A DNA stretch of 64,000 nucleotides, from assembly GCF_927798175.1 (NCBI RefSeq), contig NZ_CAKMMP010000002.1, positions 434,001 through 498,000 on the forward strand. Direction: 5' to 3'. The DNA is from Paenibacillus sp. JJ-223 (GTDB taxonomy: Bacteria > Bacillota > Bacilli > Paenibacillales > Paenibacillaceae). The translations under genes were made by a program, and so were the position numbers. The notes beneath the pieces were generated by a model. The model did no database searches. It was not told where the DNA came from and saw only the letters and a list, made by a program, of their open reading frames with translations. Positions 35,182-45,600 of this stretch are shown here, piece by piece; position 1 is the stretch's first letter, and each line of letters opens with the position of its first letter.

Positions 35182-35760
35182 TTATTTCTCTAAAATTCGC
35201 ATAGCCTGATTGGCAATCCGCTCAATCTTTTCCTTGGAAACCGAGGTCCGAACCATCACCCGAATGCCGGTCATGGCATTGTGCAACGATTCAGCGAGTT
35301 CCTTTGCTTCATAATCCGTGGTGAATTCGCCGTTTTGCTGGCCCCATGATACGATTTCGGTGAGCAGCCCTTCCGACTTTTCGAATGCGCACACGGCTTT
35401 GGCATCCACTTCGCCATCCCGCATCGCCAGCTCTGCCGCAGAATTCACGATCATGCAGCCTGGCGGGACGTCTTCTTCGCCGTAAATCATGAAATCAAAC
35501 ACGAACCGAACCGCTTCCTTCGCCGTCTTCGACCGCTTTACCCCAGCCGTTAATCTGGCGCTAATACGCTCGTCGAATCGATCGATGGCTCTCAGGAACA
35601 ACGTGTGTTTGTCCGTAAACGTGTCGTATAGGCTCCTGCGGTGAATGCCCATATGTTCGACGAGATCGTTCATTGACGTTTTCTCGTACCCTTGTTCCCA
35701 GAAAAGCTTCATGGCCTTATCCAATACGGCTTGCTCTTCGAACTCTTTGCTTCTGGCCAT
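35182..35760 (-). CDS. TetR-family transcriptional regulator
   Basis: 192 residues from the ATG 8 nt after GGAGG. N-terminal TetR helix-turn-helix (about 12-50, FWEQGYEKTSMNDLVEHMGIHRRSLYDTFTDKHTLF) and a helical ligand domain of the YxaF/AcrR-like type (VPPGCMIVNSAAELA). It heads an operon with a flavin reductase and an SDR; repression relieved by quinones or aldehydes is a reasonable guess. A long inverted repeat sits 38 bp upstream. Confidence 0.88.
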   Translation of the reverse strand: MARSKEFEEQAVLDKAMKLFWEQGYEKTSMNDLVEHMGIHRRSLYDTFTDKHTLFLRAIDRFDERISARLTAGVKRSKTAKEAVRFVFDFMIYGEEDVPPGCMIVNSAAELAMRDGEVDAKAVCAFEKSEGLLTEIVSWGQQNGEFTTDYEAKELAESLHNAMTGIRVMVRTSVSKEKIERIANQAMRILEK

Positions 35761-35797
35761 TTCATTTCCCTCCAGTGATCTCATCTTAGCATATTGG

Positions 35798-35833
35798 GAA
35801 CGATCAGTAAAGAATTATTTTTACTGCTCGTTC
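35798..35833. promoter_or_regulatory. TetR-family operator
   Basis: GAACGATCAGTAAA / TTTACTGCTCGTTC, 14-bp arms with one mismatch and an 8-bp centre, directly upstream of the tetR gene. Confidence 0.65.
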
Positions 35834-35872
35834 TAATATTGCACTCTAGCCATTGGTGTCAGACTTTTACAT

Positions 35873-35996
35873 CTATATACGCCACACTAATTAATCACAC
35901 AAGGCCACTGCGAGTGCAGTACCATCTTCCGATCGCTGTTATCTCCAGATTGGTTCTGCCTCTCCGTTAACGTGTGTTTTTTTGCAATTTATATAG
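35873..35996 (-). repeat. MITE-like repeat, copy A (internally deleted)
   Basis: On the minus strand this 124-bp copy runs parallel to copy C (46723-46951) in two blocks: AACACACGTTAACGGAGAGG to CAATCTGGAG, then ATAACAGCGATCGGAAGATG to the end. The block between the two AATCTGG motifs of copy C is missing, as expected from recombination between them. Ends are TATATA-rich inverted repeats. The right end lies inside the HAD gene and supplies its last nine codons and stop. Confidence 0.75.
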
Positions 35997-36644
35997 CTTC
36001 GGCAAAACGGTGAGCAGTTCCCGCAAGTCATTGATCACAATGTCCGCTTGAGCCAACTCGTCTTCTTGGGCAAAGTCGAAGCTGCACCCAATGGCCGTCA
36101 GTCCGTTGTCTTTGGCGGCTCGGATATCCGATAAACGGTCGCCGACTACGGCCCCCTGATCGATCTCGTATTTTCGCAAGATACTGCCTACCAGATCCGA
36201 CTTATTCAAGGATGGAATGCGCTCAATGCTGAACACTTCCGTAATCCAGCGAGTCAGATCATAGTGATCCACGATGGTTTTCAAGTATTTTTCCAATCCG
36301 TTGCTGGCTATAAAAATGGAATATTGCTGTGCCCGCAGGCCGCGGAATACCTCCTCGACATGGGGATACAGTTCTCCCTTGCCCGCCTCGATATTCGAAA
36401 TTAACCTTTCTAGAAAAAAACCGTCCGTCTGGGCTCGTACATGCTGATCGTGCTCCGGCAACAATGTTTCCCACACTTTTGGCAGGGGAGCTCCCATGAT
36501 TTGACGGTACTGATCGATCGGCGTCTCTCCAACCCATACACCCATGGAACGCAAACGTTCAAACGTGTCTTCCAAAGAACATTCCAGAATCTTATCGGTT
36601 TGAAACAACGTCCCGTCCATATCGAATATGATCGATTTCTTCAT
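35967..36644 (-). CDS. HAD-family phosphatase (phosphoglycolate phosphatase-like)
   Basis: 225 residues. Motif I FDMDGTL (8-14, nucleophile Asp and acid Asp), cap domain, motif II FIASNG, motif III Lys in SLNKSDLV, motif IV VVGDRLSDIRAAKDNG. Small-molecule phosphatase or phosphoglycolate phosphatase-like. The last nine residues (LYKLQKNTR) and TAA are encoded by repeat copy A, so the original C-terminus was probably cut or replaced by the insertion; the catalytic core is intact. Confidence 0.88.
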   Translation of the reverse strand: MKKSIIFDMDGTLFQTDKILECSLEDTFERLRSMGVWVGETPIDQYRQIMGAPLPKVWETLLPEHDQHVRAQTDGFFLERLISNIEAGKGELYPHVEEVFRGLRAQQYSIFIASNGLEKYLKTIVDHYDLTRWITEVFSIERIPSLNKSDLVGSILRKYEIDQGAVVGDRLSDIRAAKDNGLTAIGCSFDFAQEDELAQADIVINDLRELLTVLPKLYKLQKNTR

Positions 36645-36861
36645 GCTGCTCTCTTCCCTTCATATGGATACGGATAAACGTATCGCTCACTATTTGGTGT
36701 TCATCATTAGATTATATTTTTTGATGATTTAGAAGATATCCCCATACTATCATTTAACGTAAATATACAAGGTGGATTTCAGAAAAAAATCATATGAAGC
36801 AAACTGTTTTTTCGATATAGTATCTCTGGGGAGTTGAGAAATATGGAATGGAGGGCTGTCT

Positions 36862-37581
36862 TTGGAGCCATTGAAACATCTCTTGGAAACGCGGTCAGCC
36901 GGACACCTGTTGGACATTGGAACAGGAACGGGAAAATTCATCCCCACCCTGCTGAATGCATTTCGGAATGATTATGCTCGAATTACAGGAATCGATACCG
37001 ATATCCGAGCCATAGAACAGGCTAATCAGCAATACAGCGATGACGGTAACATCCATTTCCTCGTCATGGATGTGGAGAGTTTGCAGTTCGGCGAGCATAC
37101 CTTCGACACCGTGTGTATATCGAACACCTTGCATCATTTGCCCACCCTCACAAACGCTCTGACCGAAGCCGTCAGGGTGCTTAAACCCGATGGCCTGATG
37201 TTGATCAATGAAATGTTCCAGGATCACCAGACGGAGGCACAACAAAATCATGTCCTGTACCATCATCTGGAGGCGGACATCGATTCGGCCCTGGGCATCT
37301 TGCATAGACACAACTACAAGAAGCAGGAAATTCTCGATCTGATCGAAACGCTGAATGTAACGATTATCGATACGATAGAGTACGTGGAGCCCAAATCAGA
37401 CTTAAAAAATGAGCAGGAAATGACCATCGTGGCACATGCCTGCGACAACCATGTTGCTCGAACCATTCACCTGCCCAACCACGAGCATTTCAAACGACGG
37501 GGCGAAGAATTCAAAGCGAGACTCCGTGCATATGGCATTCTGCGCGCTACGCAGTTGGTTGTAATATGTACGAAACACTAA
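36862..37581 (+). CDS. Class I SAM-dependent methyltransferase
   Basis: 239 residues from a TTG 7 nt after GGAGG. SAM-binding motif LLDIGTGTGKFIPTL (motif I), GIDTDIRAIEQA (acidic end of strand 2), FLVMDVESLQFGEHTFDTVCISNTLHHLP and VRVLKPDGLMLINEM. It is a UbiE/type 11-like methyltransferase; the C-terminal 90 residues vary and do not reveal the substrate. Confidence 0.85.
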   Translation: MEPLKHLLETRSAGHLLDIGTGTGKFIPTLLNAFRNDYARITGIDTDIRAIEQANQQYSDDGNIHFLVMDVESLQFGEHTFDTVCISNTLHHLPTLTNALTEAVRVLKPDGLMLINEMFQDHQTEAQQNHVLYHHLEADIDSALGILHRHNYKKQEILDLIETLNVTIIDTIEYVEPKSDLKNEQEMTIVAHACDNHVARTIHLPNHEHFKRRGEEFKARLRAYGILRATQLVVICTKH

Positions 37582-37645
37582 ATAAGAGTTCGAGGGGCGA
37601 CGCTGCACCTTGTCGCTGCGGGAACCTACGGTTCCGCTTATGAAA

Positions 37646-37679
37646 AGAAACGCCCATTCCTAAGGAATGAGCGTTTCTG
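37646..37679 (+). terminator. Terminator after methyltransferase
   Basis: AGAAACGC-CATTCC / GGAATG-GCGTTTCT with one mismatch and a small loop. Confidence 0.75.
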
Positions 37680-37691
37680 CCGTGACCTTTA

Positions 37692-37886
37692 CTATATAGA
37701 TTGAACCGTAAATTTACACGATAACGAAGAGGGCAGAAAGAATCTGGAGAAGCGAAGCGGTCGCATTTATCGCCGGATTTTCCCCTTGAAAAAGGGGATC
37801 AAAGAAATCAGGGGATAAGAGCGATCGAAAGATGGTTCTGACCGCGTAGTGACTCTGTGTAAAAATCATTGGTTCAACCTATATAG
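37692..37886 (+). repeat. MITE-like repeat, copy B
   Basis: 195 bp with ends CTATATAGATTGAACC and GGTTCAACCTATATAG (15 of 16 pairing). Shares with copy C the blocks AATCTGGAGAAGCGAAGCG, CGGATTTTCCC, GGGGATAA-AGCGATCG-AAGATGG. Contains a CCCCTT/AAGGGG hairpin in the middle. No coding capacity. Its right end supplies the final codons and stop of the AraC gene. Confidence 0.75.
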
Positions 37887-38758
37887 CTCTTTTTCTGTAC
37901 AGGTATCCAAATCTCGCTTCGATATTGCGGCGAAGTCACGTCCGGGTGTTCATTCCACAGCATTTCCGGTCCTTCCGCCAATTCAAAATTCGATGAAGGA
38001 AGCCATTCCGCAAAGATTCGCCCCCATACCTCCTGAAGCGTATCGGGAAAAGGACCAACGGCAGTAAACACCGCCCACGTTGAAGCCGGCACCTCCAATG
38101 CTGCCAAACCCTCCGGAGCTTTCAACGTCGTCGCCGCTCCTATGAAATGATCCAGCTCGCCCTTCTCCTCCATCCTTCCCTCACCAAAGTGAGAAGAAGC
38201 ACTGATGATGCCTGAAGGTTCGATATTGGACAATCCCTTGATCGTGCCGATCAGCTCCGGCGTCAGGCTCTGGTACATTGCAGCGATATCCGGGTTCACT
38301 CCATGAAACACGATAGGTACCCTTTTGCTGATGCCCACGATGCGAAATGCTTCCTTTTGCTCCACACGGTAATTCATTTCTCCGCCTCCCTGAATGGTCA
38401 ATTGAAATGTCATCCGCGGGAAGGCTTTGAGCGATGAACCACGGCCCCTAGCCTCGGAGGGCGTAACCCCATGCACGGCCTGAAAAGCTCTCGCAAACGA
38501 ATCCGGCGAAGCGTATCCGTATTTGATCGCAACGTCAATAACTTTGCTGCCGTCCCGGCTTAGATCGAATGCAGCCAGCGTCAACCGCCGGCGCCGGATA
38601 TATTCGGATAACGTCATTCCGCTGAGAAAGGAAAACATGCGCGTGAAATGGTATTCGGAACAGCAGGCAATCCGAGCCACCTCTTTCATATCCAGCGTGC
38701 TGTCCAGATTCTTTTCCACGTACTTCAAAGCTTCGTTTAATCGAGCCAGCATATCCAT
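37874..38758 (-). CDS. AraC-family regulator with GyrI-like effector domain
   Basis: 294 residues from the ATG 6 nt after GGGGAGGTG; the longer frame to 38947 has no RBS. Two AraC helix-turn-helix motifs fill 1-105 ([37 protein letters not shown]). Residues 130-294 form a GyrI-like/SOUL-like effector-binding domain ([45 protein letters not shown]), as in Rob and BmrR. Likely a sensor of small hydrophobic molecules. The last residues (YIG) and TGA come from repeat copy B. Confidence 0.88.
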   Translation of the reverse strand: MDMLARLNEALKYVEKNLDSTLDMKEVARIACCSEYHFTRMFSFLSGMTLSEYIRRRRLTLAAFDLSRDGSKVIDVAIKYGYASPDSFARAFQAVHGVTPSEARGRGSSLKAFPRMTFQLTIQGGGEMNYRVEQKEAFRIVGISKRVPIVFHGVNPDIAAMYQSLTPELIGTIKGLSNIEPSGIISASSHFGEGRMEEKGELDHFIGAATTLKAPEGLAALEVPASTWAVFTAVGPFPDTLQEVWGRIFAEWLPSSNFELAEGPEMLWNEHPDVTSPQYRSEIWIPVQKKSYIG

Positions 38759-38980
38759 GCCCTCACCTCCCCGTACATTCAGCATAACAAAGCCGTTCGC
38801 TGCCGACCCGACATTCCCTGCACCATTTTGCAGGCTGCACCGCTTTTGTTGCCGACTCAAACGGTATGAATAAACCAGGCGGATACAGAAAGACAGGCAA
38901 AAGAGCAGCCTTGCAGCAACGCCCGAATGCCTGTTTTGCCTTCGCAATGATTTTTGACAAATCTCAAATCTCTCGCAATT

Positions 38981-41137
38981 TCATATCAAATACTCTGCCA
39001 TGATCCGCTCAATTTCAAATGGTGTGATTCCTTGATCCACCGCATAGACGGTATCGGCCTGATCCGCTGCATCCACCAGTTCACCCCGGGCCTTGGCATG
39101 CATCATGAACAGCTGGTACAGGTCCGGCTTACGCAGTGACGTCATCGCTTTGCCGATCAGCACCATACCTTTCTGGTTGCCTTCGACGTTGTTGGAATAC
39201 TGGGGTTGGCTCGTCAGCGCCAGATCGGTCCAAATGACCGTTCGCTCTACCAGATCGAGAATGACGGGGATCGCAATCTGGGTGTCGGCTGCAACGTCGA
39301 TTTTGTTCGATACCGTCTTCGGCTCAAACGCCTCGCCGGAACCCGGCTTTTTGCGCATCATCCAGCCCACGAAGCACTCCGGCAGGTCGCAATACGGATG
39401 GCTGGTGTACGAGAGCAAACTCGCCACGACATAACGCCCGCCATACTGGACGATCGAAGGAATATGCAGATCGATGAACTCGCACGCGCCATGTGGCGCA
39501 GTCACGATATCGCCGCTGTGGACCGCCTTGTACTTGGAAGAGCGCAGGTTCGTATATGAAATATGCTCGACGTAGTTCCACTGGTCGTCATACATTACCG
39601 CAGACAGGTCAATATCGACACGTCCGGTGTCCTGTCCATTGACCTTGCCTTCTTTCCACCAGCTGAAAAAACGGATGGTGTCCCCCTCAGCCATCGGCAT
39701 CCGAGACCCGCGTACGACTGTGTGCAGTGCCTTGCTTGCGGATCTTTGAGAAAATGGCACAACATAATCATTCAGACGCGGATCAACATACGTCTTCCCA
39801 AGCGCAGGCAGGTCAGTGAATCGCCTGATCAGTGCCTGCTCGCACAACTCGACCACGTCCCGGCAGGTCTCCTCATCGATGACAGGCAGCTCATCCGGAA
39901 TGGCAAACGCTTTGGCGACATTGCCTTTCGGGAAAAACACTCGTAAATCCTGCGGTTCATTCCTGCGCGCAAAATGCTCCTTCACCTGCAGCAATACAGG
40001 TGTCGATACCTGATGCACGACTTCACCAAACGCCAGCAGCACATACACCTTGTCTTCGGTTAACCGCAACAGCTGATCCAGTCTTCTCGCAAATTCGCCA
40101 GGGCGCTGCGACAGCAGGTCGATCAGGCTCCACACATTTTCATACTGGAACGCCAACTCTACACTACCGTTAAACGTGGTGAAAGGTTTATCGTTCCGCA
40201 GGACGTCAAAAGCCTCCTGACAGCGCGGATAACGATGCCTATACTCGGAAGGATGCAAAATCTCGCCGAGGCGAATCCAGCGTTCTTTATAACGAAGCAT
40301 ATCCTCGGTCATTGAACCGCATTGCTCCAGTAATCCAAGCAAAAAGCGCCGCTCACGGCGTTTGAATTTGCGAAAGCGCGAAGCCGAGGCAAGGCTCACG
40401 TCGCCATCCGACCAAGCAACGGCCAATCGCAGAACATCCGTGGCTGTTTTGAAATAACCCCCGACGAGGTCCATGCTTGCCTTTTCGTGTCTCAATAATG
40501 CTGCTACGACGAATCCGGCGTTTTCCTTGAACGGGATCTCGTCAGGCAATAACGCCTGCAGCTGTTCGGGACCGGCTTGCTCCAGCACCGCATCAATGTC
40601 TTTTTTGTCCGTTTCCGAGATGGAGCCCTTTGCTTCGATCAACTGGCGGATCAGGCCAATGAAATGATACTCGCTTCCCAGGTCGATGACTTTCAAGTCC
40701 ACACGTTCCAACAATGGCAGCGGCTCTCGTTTTGACACCTTCTGTTCCGGCAGGATATTCGTCAGATAATGAAGGATGGCATTCAGGTATAACTCGGCTT
40801 CGTCCGCCTCCATGACTTGTGCCGGAAATCCGGCATACATCGGTTTGTACTTCACATGCGCTCCGACCATAAGCTTCAAATCGACGACAAGCTGCTTAAC
40901 CAACGCTTCGAATTGATCCTGGGAAAGCTGGCGAACAGCCTGGATTAACTGATCCGAGAAGGTGAAACCAAGCGACTCGATATTTTTCAGGGCAGTGGCC
41001 AGCATGTCGTTTGCCACCCGGTTCTCCTTGTTCGTTTGTTCTATATACGGTTCTACAATAAGTTTTTTTGCTCTTCTTACATAAATGGTATTCATCATGA
41101 TTAAAGAGTCCAGGAAAGCCATGTCCCTATCAAACAT
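38981..41137 (-). CDS. Large protein with C-terminal TerD-like domain, function unknown
   Basis: 718 residues, no signal peptide or membrane segment. The first 480 residues are mostly helical and unrecognised. About 505-690 looks like a TerD-type beta-sandwich: RVDIDLSAVMYDD (TerD has DLDxSxxLxD), AVHSGDIVTAPHGACEFIDL (TerD has HSGDNxxGEGxGDDE), VVASLLSYT and a late ALTS strand. Similar domain layouts occur in a family of large cytoplasmic proteins of actinobacteria and myxobacteria linked to TerD. TerD proteins bind calcium and act in stress or phage/tellurite resistance. Start is uncertain: ATGs at 41137, 41122, 41098 and 41095 all lack a good RBS. Confidence 0.6.
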   Translation of the reverse strand: MFDRDMAFLDSLIMMNTIYVRRAKKLIVEPYIEQTNKENRVANDMLATALKNIESLGFTFSDQLIQAVRQLSQDQFEALVKQLVVDLKLMVGAHVKYKPMYAGFPAQVMEADEAELYLNAILHYLTNILPEQKVSKREPLPLLERVDLKVIDLGSEYHFIGLIRQLIEAKGSISETDKKDIDAVLEQAGPEQLQALLPDEIPFKENAGFVVAALLRHEKASMDLVGGYFKTATDVLRLAVAWSDGDVSLASASRFRKFKRRERRFLLGLLEQCGSMTEDMLRYKERWIRLGEILHPSEYRHRYPRCQEAFDVLRNDKPFTTFNGSVELAFQYENVWSLIDLLSQRPGEFARRLDQLLRLTEDKVYVLLAFGEVVHQVSTPVLLQVKEHFARRNEPQDLRVFFPKGNVAKAFAIPDELPVIDEETCRDVVELCEQALIRRFTDLPALGKTYVDPRLNDYVVPFSQRSASKALHTVVRGSRMPMAEGDTIRFFSWWKEGKVNGQDTGRVDIDLSAVMYDDQWNYVEHISYTNLRSSKYKAVHSGDIVTAPHGACEFIDLHIPSIVQYGGRYVVASLLSYTSHPYCDLPECFVGWMMRKKPGSGEAFEPKTVSNKIDVAADTQIAIPVILDLVERTVIWTDLALTSQPQYSNNVEGNQKGMVLIGKAMTSLRKPDLYQLFMMHAKARGELVDAADQADTVYAVDQGITPFEIERIMAEYLI

Positions 41138-41450
41138 AAAGGTTTTGGGTTAGAAGGAAGGAACATGATAGCCTGGACGCCTCCTCTCTGAAACAGAATC
41201 TTCAGGAGACCTGCAACCCTAAATCTCCAATGATGTAGAAGGAAGGATCGCAATAGCCTGAAGACCAAAGACCCGAAGCTCGTGGTCCGAACCTTTGATG
41301 AACCCATCTTCCCATATTCCTGCAATTCCCAACAGGGCAAAAGTATTACGACTCGAAATGGACGCTCATGGTTTGATGACGATGAGGGATTCATGTACAC
41401 TTTTAGATGTGATTTCCAATGAATCTGATAAGAATCGAGGATAAGATTCG
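41138..41450. other. Divergent intergenic region with a short direct repeat
   Basis: 313 bp between the TerD-like gene (-) and the unknown gene (+). TAGAAGGAAGG...ATAGCCTG occurs at 41151-41177 and again at 41236-41262 (22 of 27 bases identical). A minus-strand open frame through here has no RBS and is not called. Confidence 0.4.
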
Positions 41451-42530
41451 ATGCATATACAACATCTGTATCATAGTTATTTGAATATGAAATACAACCG
41501 GGCGCTGCCGTTACTGGAAACCCGACCATTCGAGTACGCTTTATGCGAAGACGGCGGGGCGGAACTGTTTTTCACCGATCACCCGGAAGAAACGTTTGCA
41601 GAGTGGCTGTCGGAGCTGCAGCCAAGAGATCCGAATTACGTTGCAAACCCGGATTGGAAGCCCATGCTTCATGAGCAATTTGCGCAACTGGACGTTTATG
41701 AGGAGCTGATTCTGTATTATCTGCTGTACACCATCAACGCCACAACGTCGATCGCCAGCCTGAATCCGTACAATGCCATGAACGACTTTATGAAAAACTA
41801 TGCTTTCTTTCAACTCAACCCATTGACGGGCATAAGCAGACTCAGCGATGAGCAAAAAGGACAGTTAAGGGAATTTTTCTTCTTTTTCTATCTCTACGCC
41901 CATCCCGTAAACGAGGAGACGTTATACGCCTTTTCGTTCAAGGGGCATACACTCGTCCATAACAAGACTAATATCGAGGTAGAACGGTATATTTCCGCCT
42001 TCCATGACCATTGCATCCACAACTTTGCGGATTTCGAAGACCAGCTGTCCATTCTCCCGTCCAACATCAAGGCGTGCAAACAACTCACGCTGGAATTGCT
42101 GCGATCCATTGAAGGCCATGCGCCCAAGCTGACCATGCCGCCGGAAGAGGGAATCGAGCCCATATTGCGCCTCATCAACGACGTCGATGAAATGCTGCGC
42201 ATGCATTCGGAGAACAACGCCGAGTTGTTTGCGGTGATGCGTGATTTTATGGAGAACAACCCCGGCGCTTCAACTCCCTATTCCGAACACTGTTTCCGCA
42301 TCCTGTTGCAAAACTATGTTTCGTACATCCTCTTTTTTAACTTCGATGCCATTCGTGATCTGGTGAAGTACTTCAAGGATGACCCGCTGTGGGGCAAAAC
42401 GATCATCAACCATATGTTCACGGACGCGATTTTGATTCAAAAAATCATGCGGCAGCTCCGGATTGATCTTGCCTTCTACCCGGAGGTCACTGCATTGTTC
42501 GAGGAGCAGGCGCGCCGGATTTATTTGTGA
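41451..42530 (+). CDS. Conserved-looking protein of unknown function
   Basis: 359 residues with RBS GAGGAT 9 nt before ATG. No signal peptide; strongly helical with many aromatic residues (FFFFFYLYAHP, YISAFHDHCIHNF, ILLQNYVSYILFF). No motif of a known enzyme was recognised. It starts 313 bp from, and divergent to, the TerD-like gene, so shared control is possible. Downstream is hybrid kinase 2 on the same strand, 82 bp away. Confidence 0.6.
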   Translation: MHIQHLYHSYLNMKYNRALPLLETRPFEYALCEDGGAELFFTDHPEETFAEWLSELQPRDPNYVANPDWKPMLHEQFAQLDVYEELILYYLLYTINATTSIASLNPYNAMNDFMKNYAFFQLNPLTGISRLSDEQKGQLREFFFFFYLYAHPVNEETLYAFSFKGHTLVHNKTNIEVERYISAFHDHCIHNFADFEDQLSILPSNIKACKQLTLELLRSIEGHAPKLTMPPEEGIEPILRLINDVDEMLRMHSENNAELFAVMRDFMENNPGASTPYSEHCFRILLQNYVSYILFFNFDAIRDLVKYFKDDPLWGKTIINHMFTDAILIQKIMRQLRIDLAFYPEVTALFEEQARRIYL

Positions 42531-42612
42531 GTCCGTCCTTATTCCTTAAAGCGCATTCCCTCCAAAAGACGTTTGAAAGGATGGCTCTTTATATGCAGGA
42601 TTTTGGCTTATT

Positions 42613-45600
42613 ATGTCGAAAAGCATGTGTACTATGAAACCATTAAAACGTATGCCCATCCCTAGATATGTAGTCTTGTCCATCCTGTTTCTAACCCTTT
42701 TGCTTGGATCCCGCTTCGTTTGGTCGGAAGGCTTCACCATGCCGCCATCGCCGCAGCCGGTGAATGGCACCTTGGATTTGCGCGGCTGGGATCTATCATC
42801 CGCATCGCCTGTTTCGTTGGACGGGGAGTGGATGTTTTACCCGAACGCCCTGTTTTCCCTCCAGAAATTACTCTCGTCCCCCAATCCACCCCGATCGATT
42901 ACCGTGCCCGGCGATTGGCAGAGCGAGATGTCCACCTCATCTTCGTCGTTCGGGTATGGAACGTATCGGCTGCGCATCCTTATCGACTCTTCGGTGAAGG
43001 ACGTCGCCCTCTGGGCCCAAAAAATCCAGGCCTCCTCCATCGTGGAAATCAACGGGAATACCATCGCCGGATTCGGCCGTCCTGCCGTCCGCGAGCAGGA
43101 CTACAAACCCGAAAGGACAGCCTTCACGGCAACTTACGCCACGAACGGAGCCACGGAGCTTGAGCTTCTCGTGCAAGCGGCGAACTTCGATGATCCGTAT
43201 AGCGGCGGTTTAACGCGCTCGCTCTATTTCGGCACCCCGGAGGCTATTGCCCGTGATCACGGTCTCTCGGTCGATTTGCAGAAAATCACGTTTGCCATTT
43301 TGCTCTTGCATAGCTTGTATGCCCTTGCCATGTTTTTTTTCAATCGCAAACAACGCGCATTGCTGACATTTTCCCTATTGACCTTTTCAGCGGCGCTTAC
43401 TGTCGTATCCGACCATGACGGCTTATTGCTGAGCTGGCTGCCGCTTAATTTTACTTGGATGGTCAAGGCCAAGGCGCTTTCCTATCCGTTGTTTTCGTTT
43501 TTCATGCTGCTGCTTGCCAGAAGCTTTTCCAATAGCTCCAAAGCCATTTCGATATTTCGCATGTATGCTGGATTGCTTGGAGCCCATTGTGCATTTTTGC
43601 TGGTTGCTCCGGTGCGCAGCATCTATTTCTGGCTCGAAACCGGAATATCCGATGTGCTATACCTGTTCCCGATCGCATGGTCGGTCGTTCTGTTCATGAA
43701 AATGGCTGCCGACAAACGGGATGACGCGACATTCCTTCTCTTTGCAGCGACAAGCAGTCTGTCCAGCGTGTTATGGGGAATGGTTAATTCGCATAACGAA
43801 ATTACCAACGTCTACTATCCCATCGACGTCATCGCTGCCATATTCGGTTTTTCCGCGTACTGGTTCAAGAAGTATTTCCGAAACGCGTCGAAAATCCAAC
43901 ATTTATATGATCAGCTCAAAGAAGAAGACGCGCAAAAAGATCAGTTTTTGGCCAACACGGCCCACGAGCTCCGCACGCCGCTGCACGGCATGATCAACAT
44001 TGCCGAAAGCATTGCCGGGGAGGAGAGGCGCCGTACCGGAAAAGCGCATTCGGAAGACATGAAATTGTTGATTACGATTGGCCGACGGATGTCGCAGCTG
44101 GTCGACGATTTGCTTGACGTTATTCGGCTCAGGGAGAAACGCATCGAGCTGCAGTATAAAGACGTGTCCCTTGCCTCAGTCGTTTCGGGCGTGGTCAGCA
44201 TGTTCCGATATATGGCTGAGGGCAAGCCAGTCAACATCGTCATGGAAATTCCGGATACGCTGCCGCTTATTCAGGCAGACGAAAGAAGACTGGTTCAAAT
44301 CCTGTACAACCTGCTGCACAATGCCCTCAAATTCACCGATGAAGGGACGATTACCGTTGCCGTCGAAGCAACGATGGGAGTACATGCAACCATGCGGGTC
44401 TCCGATACGGGCATCGGCATGAGCGAAGAGATGCAAAACAGGATATTCGACGCTTATGAACAAGGGACTTCCAGTGCCCGCCTGAGCGGAGGACTTGGAT
44501 TAGGGTTGAGCATTTGCAAACAACTCGTTGAGCTGCACGGAGGGAGCATTGCGGTACATTCCGTTCTTGGACAAGGTTCTACCTTCGTCGTACATCTCCC
44601 ATTGGGGCAACCGGCTGCTCAGATTATTCCACCGGGACAACGGCAAACGCCAATCCGCCATGAACCCACGGAGACCAGTAATCGTTTGGATGATGAAAAC
44701 ACATTTCCCCAGCCCCACCCTTTCAACGCAGAATCCCATGAAAGGGCGGCAGCTCGAATTCTCGTCGTCGACGATGACCCCGTCAATCTGCGTGTGCTCG
44801 TATCCATGTTATCGAGCGAGTCTTATCTGATCCAGCCTGCGGCCTCTGCGCGGCAGGCCCTCGAATGGTTAGAGGGAAAACATTGGGATTTGGTCATTGC
44901 CGACGTTATGATGCCGCAAATGTCGGGTTATGAACTGACGGAGAAGCTGAGGGGACGATTCTCGGCTTCAGAGCTTCCAATTCTGCTGTTAACGGCCCGA
45001 AACGAACCAGCCGATATTTATGCAGGCTTTCTGGCAGGAGCTACCGATTACGTGACCAAGCCGGTAGATGCCATGGAGCTGAAACATCGTATCCGATCGC
45101 TGGTCGATTTGAAACAGTCCGTCGATGAAAGGTTCCGGATGGAGGCCGCGTATTTGCAAGCCCAAATCCAGCCCCACTTCCTGTTCAATACGCTGAATTC
45201 CATCATGGCGCTGAGCGACCTGGATACGGAACGGATGCAGAAGCTTGGCGATGCTTTTATTTCATATTTGCAGACGAGCTTTGACTTCCTGAATTCCGAA
45301 AACCTGGTTCATATCCAGCATGAACTGGAACTTGTCCGGGCCTACCTGTACATCGAGAAGGAGCGCTTCCCTGACAGACTCAACATCGTATGGGACATAC
45401 CGGATACCATTGACGTGCTCCTGCCCCCGTTAACGATCCAACCCCTCGTTGAAAATGCGGTGAGACACGGCGTTCTTAGCCAAGCAGAAGGCGGGACGCT
45501 TCGCATTCAAATGGAGGAGCAAAAGGACGGAATTCTCATTGAAATCCAAGATGACGGCGCAGGCATGGACGAGTCCCGGATTGCACAAGCACTTACTTGG

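Noticed and set aside
41101-41529. 142-codon minus-strand frame across the divergent region
   Set aside because: It overlaps the starts of both flanking genes, lacks an RBS and covers a duplicated non-coding stretch.
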